From NCBI RefSeq assembly GCF_900107775.1, contig NZ_FNRF01000003.1, positions 496,001 through 560,000 of the forward strand: a stretch of 64,000 nt of DNA, written 5' to 3'. Both the position numbers and the translations under genes were made by a program. The notes beneath the pieces are model-generated. The model saw nothing but the letters and a program-made list of their open reading frames with translations. It was not told where the DNA came from and did no database searches. Each line of letters begins with the position of its first letter. Position 1 is the first letter of the stretch. The stretch comes from Xylanibacter ruminicola. GTDB lineage: Bacteria > Bacteroidota > Bacteroidia > Bacteroidales > Bacteroidaceae. Shown in pieces: positions 24,428 through 33,689 of the stretch.

Positions 24428-26596
24428 TTATTTGTAATTTTCTTTAATGATAGTTGCAACTTCTACATTGACACCGTCACCTGTGTTGCCATCTAAAATG
24501 CGGTAACCATCGTTGTTTAATACAGTACTTGCAGAAATCGTCTCAGTGGTGATAGGCAGCAGATAGGGCACTACACCGTCGCCCTTGAGAGCACCGTTAG
24601 AGTAGCCACGATACAGGCGTGTGAAATAGTCGCTGGCGGCATATACATCTTTGCGAGTAATGCCTGTTTCTTCGCCAGCTGCTACTGTCACCTCCTTGGT
24701 GTTAGGTGCAGCACCCAGTGTGTAGGTAGAGCTGCCATCGGCATTGACAACCTTGGCTGGAGTGGTGGTTCCATAGTCCACACCTCCATAGATATAGGTA
24801 CGTGTGCGTTTCAGCATATTGCTGCCCCAGTTCACACTCTGCCATCCTTCGGCCTGCATGGTAGCGTCGTCTTCGGCAATCTTGTACTTCTCGTTATACC
24901 ACTTGATGTCGCTCTTCAGATTGTTCTTACCTGTCTTTACATACCACAGCTTGTTGGCCCATGTGGTGTAATTGGCGGCCTCTGGATAGTTGGCCAGCAC
25001 ATTTGGATCATTCATAAGGTCCTCGTTAGAGGCAATACCCCAGCAGAGTGCGGTGTACATGGCCTCCTCAATCTTCTTGGCATAGAGATTCCAGCGAACC
25101 AGGTCGAACTTGCGCAGTGCCTCGCTACCGAACTCCCAGGCGCGCTCATCAACGATGGCATTAAAGAAGGCGTCCTTTGTGGTCAGGGCATTGACATAAT
25201 TGGTAACATCGTCTGCATAAGTGGCACTGTTAGCAAAGGCACGGGCACGAACCTTAGTCAGCATCTCCTTGGCAAGTGCTGTAGGTCCATTCAGCTCATT
25301 CTCTGCCTCGGCCAGCATCAGGAGCACGTCAGAGTAGCGCATCAATGGAAAGTTGATACCTGTACCCTTAGATGAGCCTGAACCCAGTTCCTTGGCAGCA
25401 CGTGAGCGATCCCACTTGCCTGCATACAAGCCTGTTGAAGCAACAGCCTGCACTGTGTCCTGAACATGCTGATATTTTGCTACACACACGTCGCGACGAC
25501 TATCATTGTCGGCAAACGACATGTAATAGGTTGGGGTAACTGCCACCTGGGCAGTAGTGGTTCCGTTTGCGCATGTGCCAGTATTGGGAACACCGAAACT
25601 CCAACCGATATCACCACCATAGTTCTGGACAAATGCTACCTCATAAAGTACCTCAGCATTGGTTTCGCAGGTATAGTTCATCTCGTTGATGAACGACTGT
25701 TCGAAATTCGGATACAGTTCACGTGGCTTCAGCTGCAAGAGTTTCTGGCAGTAGTCCTTGGCCATTTGGTAGTACTGTGTGTAGGTCTGAGCAGTCTTCT
25801 CTGTACCGCTGGCATCTTTATATGTAACTGTTAGTGAGTCAGCAGAAACATCCAGATAGTCATCAGCACGTTTCATGGTTCCATCCTTGGTCATGCCATA
25901 GCCTGCACGGAACAGGGCAAGACGAGCTATCAGACCGATGGCAAAATCACGGTTCATACGTTCTATTCCGCCTGTGTTGACGTCACTCCACTTCATGTTG
26001 GGCTCAATGTCAACCAACTGCTGTAGCACACGACTATAGACAACATTCTTGTCGGAACGTGGCTTGTCTATCTCATCACCCCATTTGGCTGCTACGTCGT
26101 AGTAAGGCACGTCGCCAAAGAAGTTGCACATCAGATAATAGCGATAGGCTTTCAGACAGGTTGCCTCGCCCTTAATCTGCTGCATCTCATCGGTATTACC
26201 AATAGAACTACCATCTATACCAGCACGTACCTGGTTGGCACGCTCGATGGCCTGCAGGTTGTTGTCCCACACCTTCTTGACGTCACTCCAACCTACGTTG
26301 CCTGCGCTCTGAAGTGGCCATACGGCATTTCGGTGATTGGTGGCTGCCGTGGCGCTGACACCCATAGCTTCTACGTCAGTATTCTGCATCCAAACACCGC
26401 ACATACGGCTTGTGAATGGATCCTCGCAGAACAATACATACACGCCGTTGATGGCGTTGGTTGCAAACTCGGTAGAGCTGTAAACCATGTTTTGGTCCAT
26501 CTGTGAGGGAGACTCCACGTCGAGGGTATCGTTACATGCAGTCAGCCCCATCGCTCCAAGAGCTGCAATTGCTATATATTTATTTTTGAATTTCAT
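24428..26596 (-). CDS. SusD-like surface glycan-binding lipoprotein (pair 2)
   Basis: 722 residues, longer than the usual 500-600. The lipobox LTAC near residue 21 is followed by NDTLDVESPSQ. The SusD body is recognised from IKGEATCLKAYRYYLMCNFFGDVPY, FPLMRYSDVLLMLAEAENELNG and VDERAWEFGSEALRKFDLVRWNLY. The extra length lies in the C-terminal third (ANYTTWANKLWYVKTGKNN... TRTYIYGGVDYGTT), which probably forms additional surface loops. It pairs with the SusC gene 25 bases upstream and is followed by the beta-helix SGBP and GH28, pointing to a galacturonan ligand. Confidence 0.93.
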   Translation of the reverse strand: MKFKNKYIAIAALGAMGLTACNDTLDVESPSQMDQNMVYSSTEFATNAINGVYVLFCEDPFTSRMCGVWMQNTDVEAMGVSATAATNHRNAVWPLQSAGNVGWSDVKKVWDNNLQAIERANQVRAGIDGSSIGNTDEMQQIKGEATCLKAYRYYLMCNFFGDVPYYDVAAKWGDEIDKPRSDKNVVYSRVLQQLVDIEPNMKWSDVNTGGIERMNRDFAIGLIARLALFRAGYGMTKDGTMKRADDYLDVSADSLTVTYKDASGTEKTAQTYTQYYQMAKDYCQKLLQLKPRELYPNFEQSFINEMNYTCETNAEVLYEVAFVQNYGGDIGWSFGVPNTGTCANGTTTAQVAVTPTYYMSFADNDSRRDVCVAKYQHVQDTVQAVASTGLYAGKWDRSRAAKELGSGSSKGTGINFPLMRYSDVLLMLAEAENELNGPTALAKEMLTKVRARAFANSATYADDVTNYVNALTTKDAFFNAIVDERAWEFGSEALRKFDLVRWNLYAKKIEEAMYTALCWGIASNEDLMNDPNVLANYPEAANYTTWANKLWYVKTGKNNLKSDIKWYNEKYKIAEDDATMQAEGWQSVNWGSNMLKRTRTYIYGGVDYGTTTPAKVVNADGSSTYTLGAAPNTKEVTVAAGEETGITRKDVYAASDYFTRLYRGYSNGALKGDGVVPYLLPITTETISASTVLNNDGYRILDGNTGDGVNVEVATIIKENYK

Positions 26597-26621
26597 ATGT
26601 TAATCGTATTTATTTGTTAAA

Positions 26622-29600
26622 TTACAGCGTTACGTTCAAACCAAAGGTAAATGCACGGCTCTTTGGATAAGAAGAGAAATCGATACCTGGGGTCAGACCA
26701 GAATAGCTGCTGTTGCGTGCATACGAGCTAACTTCAGGATCGTAGCCAGGATAGCTTGTGATAACAAACAGGTTGGTGCCTGTAACATAAGCACGTAGGC
26801 GCTGTACTCCAAATTTCTTAGTAATGTTACTTGGGATAGTGTAACCTATTGTGAGGCTCTGCAAACGGAGGAACGAAGCATCGTCCATAGCCCAGTCGGT
26901 AGGTACTACTACGGCGTCGCCAGTAGAGAATGGGCTCCACATGGCTTTGGCACTCTTGCCGTTGCCGCCTTCATTCCAGTAAGCCAGATCCTCAAGGGTC
27001 TTCAGCAGTACACCAGTCTCAGGATTGATGTATGAGTAAGCATTGCTCTGGCTCATGTTTGCGCGCATGTTAGGATAGGTACCTGCGCGATAGCGGGATG
27101 AAGTCTGAATCTTGTTGGCATTGTAGATATCATTGCCCACTTTATAGGTGAAGTTCACGTTGAAGTCGAAATCATAAATCTCACCGCTAAATCCGAAACC
27201 ACCCATGAAATCGGGGTTGGTGTCACCAATCACGGTGATATCTTTGGCATCTACTACACCATCGTTGTTCAGGTCCTTCAGTTTCATTGTACCTGGGCGG
27301 ATGCCGATAGTGCCACCGAGCAATGAGGTGGTGGGCACACCATCCTTCAATGTGTAAGCGCCTGTGACATCATCATAGCTGGCAAAGTCGGCTGTCGTAT
27401 AGTAGCCGTCGCTCTGCCATCCGTAAACCAGACCGATAGGATCGCCAATGCGAACGATGTAGTCCTGCTGGTTCTTGTTGTCAGTGCTTGCCCATCCAGA
27501 GGCAAAGGTCATTTCCTGCAGACCATTTGCCAGACTCTTCACGTTCGACTTGTCGAAGCCAATGTTGAAGTTGGCATTCAACTTGAAGTTCTTGTTCTGT
27601 ATAATGGCTGCATTCAAAGTCAGCTCGATACCCTTGTTGCTGGTAGAAGCAGAGTTCTCCCAAACCTTGGTATAACCAGGAGCTGCTATGTCGTGCTGAA
27701 TCAGCAGGTCATCGGTGCTGTTCCAATAAACATCGATATTACCAGAGATGCGCTCGTTTAGGAAGCCAAAGTCCAAACCGAGGTTACGGGTGGTACGCTT
27801 CTCCCATGTAAGCAGTGGGTTTGCCAAGGTTGTTGACACCGCCTGATGTGAACTGGCTGTTTCACCTACACCATAACGCTTGGTTCCACCATTAGTTTCA
27901 TAAAGCTGTACGTACTGAGTGCTACCAATCTTATCGTTACCAACCTTACCATATGATACACGCAGTTTCAGGTTAGACAACCAGCTGTGTGTAGATTCCA
28001 TCCAAGGTTCGTCGATAATACGCCATGAAGCAGCTGCTGCAGGGAAGAAGCCCCACTGGTGACCACTGCCGAACTGTGAACTACCATCCTCACGCATGGT
28101 AATAGTGAGCAAGTAGCGATCGAGTAGGGTGTAGTTGATACGTCCAAAGAATGATACTTTATTCTGGTCGGCTGCTACATTTCCTGTCATAGTCTGCATG
28201 GTGCCCAGGCCAAAATTGGCAAATACCTTCTCTGCGGTGAATGCCTCACTGAAGTTATTGGCACTCATGGCGCTATAGTTTGAACGGCTTGAGCGGACTT
28301 CCTGACCAGCCATCACATTCAGATGATGAATCTTATTAATCTTTGTATCGTAGGTAAGATTAAAGCTCTCACGAATACTGTTTGTGTTAGTCTTTGTCCA
28401 GTCTGCCAGAGGCTTACCTCCTACATAAGAGGCCTGAGTGGTTGTAGAACCATACCAGTTCTTTACCTCGTTGAATCCATAGGTGTAACCACCTTCTAAA
28501 TGGGCTGTGAGACCTTTCAGAGGTGTCTTCCAGTCTAAAGCACCATTAAATACGAATCCGCGATTGTTGCGACGGCGCCAATACTGCTCAGACTGCTCTG
28601 CCAATGACATGTTGGCGCGCTGCCATTCATTGATTTCATCATCTGACATCTGAGTGAAGTCAGGTGTAATCATACCAGAAAGTCCCTTAGTAGCAACACC
28701 ATAAATGGCCTGCTCGGTACGTACCTTATAGGTACCTCCCTGAGTTCCTTGTCCGTTGGCTGTCTGGTCGTTTACACGTGCTGTCATTGAGAACTTCAGA
28801 TTCTTGTTGATGTCGTGGTTCAACTTGAGCAAGAAAGCAAAACGTGAGAAGTCATTGTTGGGCATCAGACCGGCATTATAGTCGTAAGTTCCTGAGAGAT
28901 TGAACTTAGTCTTTTCTGTGCCGCCTTGCAGACTGACGTTGTGACTCTGTGAGAGTGTGTTCTCGCCAAACAGGTCGTCCTGCCAGTCTATGGCCTTCTG
29001 ACTCTTATAGAGATATAGATCATCAAATACACCGAACTGCTTATAGAAGGAGTTCAGTGCGCTCTCACCACGAAGTGCTGCATACTCATAGTTAGACATC
29101 ACATATTGATAAGTGTCGAGTACGTCCATACGTTTAGCTACTTTCTTGGTCTGCAAATAGCCATTGTAGCTCACCTGTGTCTTACCACCCTTAGCATTTT
29201 TAGTGGTAATCAAGATAACACCATTAGCACCCTCAGATCCGTAGATGGCGGTAGAAGATGCATCCTTCAGAACGGTAATATCCTCGATGTCATTTGGCGA
29301 CAGATCGGTCAGTTTACCACCTTGGAAACCGTCAATAACAATCAATGGACTATTATCACCGGTAATAGAACCACCACCGCGCACACGAATCAGTACGTCG
29401 GCATCTGGCGAACCGTCGGTAGTTGTGATGTTCACACCGGCCATCTTACCAGTCAGAGCCTCGGTGACATTCGATACAGGTACCTTTGCCAGATCCTGAC
29501 CAGCTACGGTTACTACAGAACCTGTAAGATCCTTCTTACGCACAGCACCATAACCGATAACTACTAATTCGTTAAGAGTAGTGTTGTCGTCTTCGAGTAC

Positions 29601-29888
29601 AACCTTCATGTTGCCACTGGCATTAGCTGTTAGAGTTTTCATGCCAATGTAGGTAATGACAACCTGCTTGCTGTTCTGCAGCTTCAGTTCGAATTTACCA
29701 TTAAAATCGGTTACGGTAGCGTTCTTAGGACTACCTTTTTCTACAACTGTAGCACCGATAACGGGCTCGTTAGTTGAGTCAAAAACCTGGCCTTTGGCAA
29801 TCGTCTGAGCCAGCACCTCGGGAGGAGCCAGTACAAAGAATGCAGCTAAGAGGCACAGTTTGCACAATCTTCTCATTGCTTGATTCAT
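26622..29888 (-). CDS. SusC-like TonB-dependent outer-membrane transporter (pair 2)
   Basis: 1088 residues. An N-terminal signal peptide (MRRLCKLCLLAAFFV...EVLAQ), a carboxypeptidase-regulatory-like domain (AKGQVFDSTNEPVIGATVVEK), LNELVVIGYG as TonB-box-like segment, the plug (IEDITVLKDASSTAIYGSEGANG) and a long barrel ending in VTL are visible. The frame can start at 29888 or, four codons in, at MRRL; the second gives the more usual signal peptide. It is the first gene of the SusC-SusD-SGBP-GH28 operon, with a -7 element at 29959-29966 and a direct repeat upstream at 30008-30026. It would import galacturonan-type oligosaccharides. Confidence 0.95.
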   Translation of the reverse strand: MNQAMRRLCKLCLLAAFFVLAPPEVLAQTIAKGQVFDSTNEPVIGATVVEKGSPKNATVTDFNGKFELKLQNSKQVVITYIGMKTLTANASGNMKVVLEDDNTTLNELVVIGYGAVRKKDLTGSVVTVAGQDLAKVPVSNVTEALTGKMAGVNITTTDGSPDADVLIRVRGGGSITGDNSPLIVIDGFQGGKLTDLSPNDIEDITVLKDASSTAIYGSEGANGVILITTKNAKGGKTQVSYNGYLQTKKVAKRMDVLDTYQYVMSNYEYAALRGESALNSFYKQFGVFDDLYLYKSQKAIDWQDDLFGENTLSQSHNVSLQGGTEKTKFNLSGTYDYNAGLMPNNDFSRFAFLLKLNHDINKNLKFSMTARVNDQTANGQGTQGGTYKVRTEQAIYGVATKGLSGMITPDFTQMSDDEINEWQRANMSLAEQSEQYWRRRNNRGFVFNGALDWKTPLKGLTAHLEGGYTYGFNEVKNWYGSTTTQASYVGGKPLADWTKTNTNSIRESFNLTYDTKINKIHHLNVMAGQEVRSSRSNYSAMSANNFSEAFTAEKVFANFGLGTMQTMTGNVAADQNKVSFFGRINYTLLDRYLLTITMREDGSSQFGSGHQWGFFPAAAASWRIIDEPWMESTHSWLSNLKLRVSYGKVGNDKIGSTQYVQLYETNGGTKRYGVGETASSHQAVSTTLANPLLTWEKRTTRNLGLDFGFLNERISGNIDVYWNSTDDLLIQHDIAAPGYTKVWENSASTSNKGIELTLNAAIIQNKNFKLNANFNIGFDKSNVKSLANGLQEMTFASGWASTDNKNQQDYIVRIGDPIGLVYGWQSDGYYTTADFASYDDVTGAYTLKDGVPTTSLLGGTIGIRPGTMKLKDLNNDGVVDAKDITVIGDTNPDFMGGFGFSGEIYDFDFNVNFTYKVGNDIYNANKIQTSSRYRAGTYPNMRANMSQSNAYSYINPETGVLLKTLEDLAYWNEGGNGKSAKAMWSPFSTGDAVVVPTDWAMDDASFLRLQSLTIGYTIPSNITKKFGVQRLRAYVTGTNLFVITSYPGYDPEVSSYARNSSYSGLTPGIDFSSYPKSRAFTFGLNVTL

Positions 29889-29958
29889 ACTTTGATGTTT
29901 AAGTTATTAATTATAATAGTAAGTTATTCAAATTCCAGAGATTAGTCTTAAATTGGTG

Positions 29959-29966
29959 CAAATATA
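29959..29966 (-). promoter_or_regulatory. -7 element TATATTTG for SusC/SusD pair 2
   Basis: Matches TAnnTTTG, 71 bases upstream of the SusC start in the 213-base gap behind the GH106 terminator. Confidence 0.6.
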
Positions 29967-30007
29967 GATAAAATTTTGTAAAAATACTAATTTTTAGTTT
30001 GCTTTTT

Positions 30008-30026
30008 ACGTAAATTCCCACGTAAA
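30008..30026. promoter_or_regulatory. direct repeat ACGTAAA-N5-ACGTAAA, candidate operator of SusC pair 2
   Basis: Two exact ACGTAAA copies at 30008-30014 and 30020-30026 (read TTTACGT on the transcribed strand), 12 bases apart, 42 to 60 bases upstream of the -7 element. The motif differs from the TTGTAC/GAACGA operator of the neighbouring operons, suggesting another regulator. Confidence 0.4.
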
Positions 30027-30043
30027 CGTTTTCGCTTAAAAGC

Positions 30044-30077
30044 CTTATCCCCTCCTCGTGATATGAGGAGGGGTAAG
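30044..30077 (-). terminator. terminator behind the GH2-GH105-GH106 operon
   Basis: Arms 30044-30057 and 30065-30077 pair over 13 bases with one bulged T, around the loop GTGATAT; the core CCCCTCCTC/GAGGAGGGG is GC-rich. On the minus strand it is followed by GGCTTTTAAG, a short U-run. It lies 25 bases behind the GH106 stop. Confidence 0.75.
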
Positions 30078-30101
30078 TGTCTGAAGAGATAAAAACTTTA
30101 T

Positions 30102-32519
30102 TTATCTCTTGATTAGTTTTACGTTCGAATTGAGTCCACTTGGAACGGGTTTCCAATCGGCGTAGGTGGTGTTCTTATAGTTGATATCCACCACGTTAAT
30201 CTCGTTGAATTTGCGCCACTGTACGCCTTTTCTGTCAAGCTCGGCAATGCGGTTGGCAGGCAGGTTGGTAACCTCGATACGTATCTCGTTCTTGCCCTTG
30301 TGCAGGGTGTTGCCGCAATCCAGAATGAATGGCACGGCCCAGGCGCAACCCACAAATCGATTGTTGATATACACACGGGCACTCTCGCGTACATCGCCCA
30401 AATCTATCTGCCAGTGCTGCTTGGCTTGTTGGGCAGTGAGCTTGAAGGTTGTGGTGTAGATGCCTGTGCCCATGGTGACGGCAGCGCTGTCACTCAGTGT
30501 CTCCCATGTCTGGAGTTTGTTTAGTTTGAACGTGCCTTCAACACGCGGACTTTCGTCGGTGAACGAAAGCATCCATGGACCTCGGAGGGTTATCTCCTCG
30601 GTCCCGGATGCAGTTGTAGTAATATTTGTTGAAGGTTGATTTGACGTCTGTAGGATGCGGCTCTCGCCTGATTTGAGGGCGATGTGCAGCTGTCCGTTAT
30701 GTACTTCGACAGGCAGAATGTCGCCGTTCATGGGGTTGAACCAGGTAGCACTCTCGAAAGGCACAGCCAGGTTTACATCGCCTGTAATATCCTTGGGTGT
30801 GAGGTTTACGATGAAGTAGTGCCAGCCATCAGCTGTGTGGCGGCGGATGGTGCGAAGACCGTAGGTGGTCTTCATCTGTTCGGCTTTGGCAAACTTGGCC
30901 ATATCGGCAGCCTGTTCGCCACGAATCACGTAGGTGTTCAAGCGGTTTATCTGTGCTTGCAGCGAGGTATCGATGGTGGTGCCGCTGGGGATGATAAGCG
31001 CCTTATAGCGGGTGCCACCCTCGGTAACAAGCATACCATTCTGAACGCGTACCTTTGCCAACTGACGGTCGCTGATGTAATCGCAATCGTAACCTAAGCT
31101 GTCGATGGTCAGGATACTGCGGATAAACTGAGGCGCTTTCTTCGCCATCGAGTGGATATCGAACTGCATGAGCAGCGTGTTGTTGTTATCGCGCTGATGC
31201 CACATATCGCGTACGGGCAGATATACCAGGAAATCGTTATCAGGCTCTCCCAACTGCAGGAAACTCTGGCATCGCTCAATATACTTCATCAGATATGGGG
31301 CATCGCGCCAGATAGAGTTGGTAGGACTCATGTCTACCGATGCATAGAACTTCCATCCTGGCCAGGTATCGTTCTGCGGGGTATAGCACGAACCATGGAA
31401 GTACACATGGTTTACACCACAGGTGAACATCAGGTCGAGATCGGGCTTCATTTGTGAGAGCGAGGTACGGAAATGCTCGGTGAGCCAGGTAAACGTCTCG
31501 CTGGATGTGAAGGGTTTGCCCATGACATGAGCAGCCGACGATGCATACTTGAGCATCGACACATCGCTATCGTTCTTACGGGTTTTGCCTGAATCGGTAC
31601 GCAAGCCCTTGATGCCGAACTCTGAAAGCCCGAACCCTTCAATCTCTGGAATATCTACAGCGGCATAAAGGTCGAGCAGGTTGGCAGGTGAACCGTGAGC
31701 CTGATTGCGCACTTTTACGCCATGCTTGTGTGCCCATGACACCCACTGCTGAGTAAAGTTCTCGAGCAGCATGTCACTGAGTGTTTCGCGATAGTCGGCC
31801 AACGTCTGGTTGCCATCATCTACCTTGCCTAACAGTTCGGGCAGTTTGGTACGCAGGTCGTAGCCACGACGCTTCTGGAACTCATCAAACAGGGTGGGTG
31901 TCCAATCGGCCTTGTACACCTCATAGCTGTCGTTAAAGAATGTGTGAGGGTAGGGTACGCCCGATGTGGCAAATGCCTGCTCAAAACGATCCAGGTAGTG
32001 TGCTACAGCGTTACGGTCGAAATGATCCACCACCCAGCCTTCGCCACCAGGAGCGGCACGTTTTACCTTCTGCTTGGTGCGTCCAATCTCAACCTCATAC
32101 TGGTGTTTGCCATTAATAATGGTATCCTTAAAAATAGCCCGACAAGCAGCCTGATCTAACGAGATGTGCGGACCGCCAAAGGGCCAGCCGGTACCGCAGT
32201 TCATATCCACCTCGATGCCTAACGGACGTGCGATGTCTTGAACAGTTTGCAGGGCCTGCATCCATTGGGGCGATAGGTAAGCGATGTTGTTGGCATCGTT
32301 ACCCTTTACGCCATAGATAGGCGTTATCTCCACAGCGCCGATGCCTGCACGGGCATACTCCTGGAGGTTCCACTGCAGGTCGCGCTGATTAACAGCAGAA
32401 CCCAGCCACCACCAACGGGTGCCGGGTTTAGCTTCTGGTTTGGGCTGTGGCCATGCCTGGGCAAAGGTTGCCGAGGCATAGCAGCACGCCGCACATATTA
32501 TGGTTAAGAATTTCCTCAT
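30102..32519 (-). CDS. GH106 alpha-L-rhamnosidase
   Basis: 805 residues with a signal peptide (MRKFLTIICA...TFAQA). The family start GTRWWWLGSAVN near residue 33, GIGAVEITPIYG, and MNCGTGWPFGGPHIS near 105 are characteristic of GH106. A likely catalytic Glu lies in FTSSETFTWL. The C-terminal ~170 residues form a jelly-roll sugar-binding domain (GDVRESARVYINNRFVG; IRIEVTNLPANRIAELDRKG). The enzyme removes terminal alpha-L-rhamnose from rhamnogalacturonan oligosaccharides after the galacturonyl end has been taken off by GH105. Its ATG shares one base with the GH105 stop (TAATG), so translation is coupled. It is the last gene of the operon. Confidence 0.92.
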   Translation of the reverse strand: MRKFLTIICAACCYASATFAQAWPQPKPEAKPGTRWWWLGSAVNQRDLQWNLQEYARAGIGAVEITPIYGVKGNDANNIAYLSPQWMQALQTVQDIARPLGIEVDMNCGTGWPFGGPHISLDQAACRAIFKDTIINGKHQYEVEIGRTKQKVKRAAPGGEGWVVDHFDRNAVAHYLDRFEQAFATSGVPYPHTFFNDSYEVYKADWTPTLFDEFQKRRGYDLRTKLPELLGKVDDGNQTLADYRETLSDMLLENFTQQWVSWAHKHGVKVRNQAHGSPANLLDLYAAVDIPEIEGFGLSEFGIKGLRTDSGKTRKNDSDVSMLKYASSAAHVMGKPFTSSETFTWLTEHFRTSLSQMKPDLDLMFTCGVNHVYFHGSCYTPQNDTWPGWKFYASVDMSPTNSIWRDAPYLMKYIERCQSFLQLGEPDNDFLVYLPVRDMWHQRDNNNTLLMQFDIHSMAKKAPQFIRSILTIDSLGYDCDYISDRQLAKVRVQNGMLVTEGGTRYKALIIPSGTTIDTSLQAQINRLNTYVIRGEQAADMAKFAKAEQMKTTYGLRTIRRHTADGWHYFIVNLTPKDITGDVNLAVPFESATWFNPMNGDILPVEVHNGQLHIALKSGESRILQTSNQPSTNITTTASGTEEITLRGPWMLSFTDESPRVEGTFKLNKLQTWETLSDSAAVTMGTGIYTTTFKLTAQQAKQHWQIDLGDVRESARVYINNRFVGCAWAVPFILDCGNTLHKGKNEIRIEVTNLPANRIAELDRKGVQWRKFNEINVVDINYKNTTYADWKPVPSGLNSNVKLIKR

Positions 32520-33682
32520 TATCTGGTAAGTTTGTAATACTCAGAAGCTCCAAGCAGGAAACAGCCCGTGCCATAGTCCTCAAAGTCGGGTACGCTGTCG
32601 AAGGTAACAGGCTGACCGGCTGAGGGCTCTTTTCCTGTGCCTTGGTTCCATCCTAAGAAACCATCGTTGTGAACGCATGATGCGAGTGCCTGCCATGCTT
32701 TGTCGCATGCTGGGCGATAGGTCTTGGCTTTGAGCAAACCCTGCTGAATGCCCCATGCTATACCGTAGAGGAATAGGGCGGTACCTGTCATCTCGGGTGT
32801 GGGGTAATCGGCATCACTTACCAAGCTGGCATGCCAGAAACCATCTTCGTGCTGACAGCTGAGCAAGCCCTTACTCATCAGCAGGAAATCCTTCTTCAGT
32901 TCCTTATACTCCTTACTCTTAGGACTCAGCTGGTTCATGCAGCGTACGATGGCGGCATACACCCAACCGTTACCACGGCTCCAGTAGCAGTCCTTACCAT
33001 CCTTCTCCTTGTAAGGTGGTACGTAGTCGGCATCGCGCCACCACAAGCCTTCCTTGGTATTGAAGAGTCCACCACCACACTCGTTACGGGTCCAGCGGTA
33101 CATCTGCATGGCGTGGTCGCGGTATTTCTGTTCGCCAGTAACGTTTGCAATCTGCATGTAGAGTGGCATAGCCATCTGTATGGCGTCAATCCAGGTCCAC
33201 CAACCGTACAACGAGTTCACGTTGGTCTTGGCCTTGGGCGTAGAGGTTTGCTTCTTTGAGTTTGGGGTAACCATCTGGTGATCCAGATTTGCTATGACAT
33301 TAGCTAAGAGTGCTTTCTGGTCGCCACCTTTCAAGGCTGCCAGTTCCACGTAGGTCTGTCCGCAGCACTGGTCATCGGCATCGAGGGTGTTCACGCCGTT
33401 ACGTGGCGTCCATTTGTGGAAGTCGGCCCAGGTCATGGCGTAATCGATGTAACGCTGCTTTGGGTCGATGGCATTCAGGGCCATCAGTCCCTCGTAGTAT
33501 ACGGCACGTGTCCAAAGCGACGAGGGGCGCACCTTCTTCACGTTGGTGGGAAGGGTAGGGTCACTATACTTCATCATGAAGTAGTTGTTTGTTTTCTGTG
33601 CTGATTCTAACACATTGTTCTGTGCGGTAGCTGTGGTTGTGAGTCCCACAAGTGCTACGAGTGCGATAATAGATTTCTTCAT
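32519..33682 (-). CDS. GH105 unsaturated rhamnogalacturonyl hydrolase
   Basis: The frame is open to 33715, but the ATG at 33682 gives a typical signal peptide (MKKSIIALVALVGLTTTATAQ) and lies 7 bases behind the GH2 stop; the protein is then 387 residues. The (alpha/alpha)6 barrel is supported by NTLDADDQCCGQTY (with the probable catalytic Asp), YGWWTWIDAIQMAMPLY, GLWWRDADYVPP and YWSRGNGWVYAA. GH105 removes the 4,5-unsaturated galacturonyl residue made by PL11-type lyases from the non-reducing end, with periplasmic action indicated by the signal peptide. Its place between GH2 and GH106 in one operon fits stepwise removal of backbone residues. Confidence 0.93.
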   Translation of the reverse strand: MKKSIIALVALVGLTTTATAQNNVLESAQKTNNYFMMKYSDPTLPTNVKKVRPSSLWTRAVYYEGLMALNAIDPKQRYIDYAMTWADFHKWTPRNGVNTLDADDQCCGQTYVELAALKGGDQKALLANVIANLDHQMVTPNSKKQTSTPKAKTNVNSLYGWWTWIDAIQMAMPLYMQIANVTGEQKYRDHAMQMYRWTRNECGGGLFNTKEGLWWRDADYVPPYKEKDGKDCYWSRGNGWVYAAIVRCMNQLSPKSKEYKELKKDFLLMSKGLLSCQHEDGFWHASLVSDADYPTPEMTGTALFLYGIAWGIQQGLLKAKTYRPACDKAWQALASCVHNDGFLGWNQGTGKEPSAGQPVTFDSVPDFEDYGTGCFLLGASEYYKLTR

Positions 33683-33689
33683 ATGTAGT

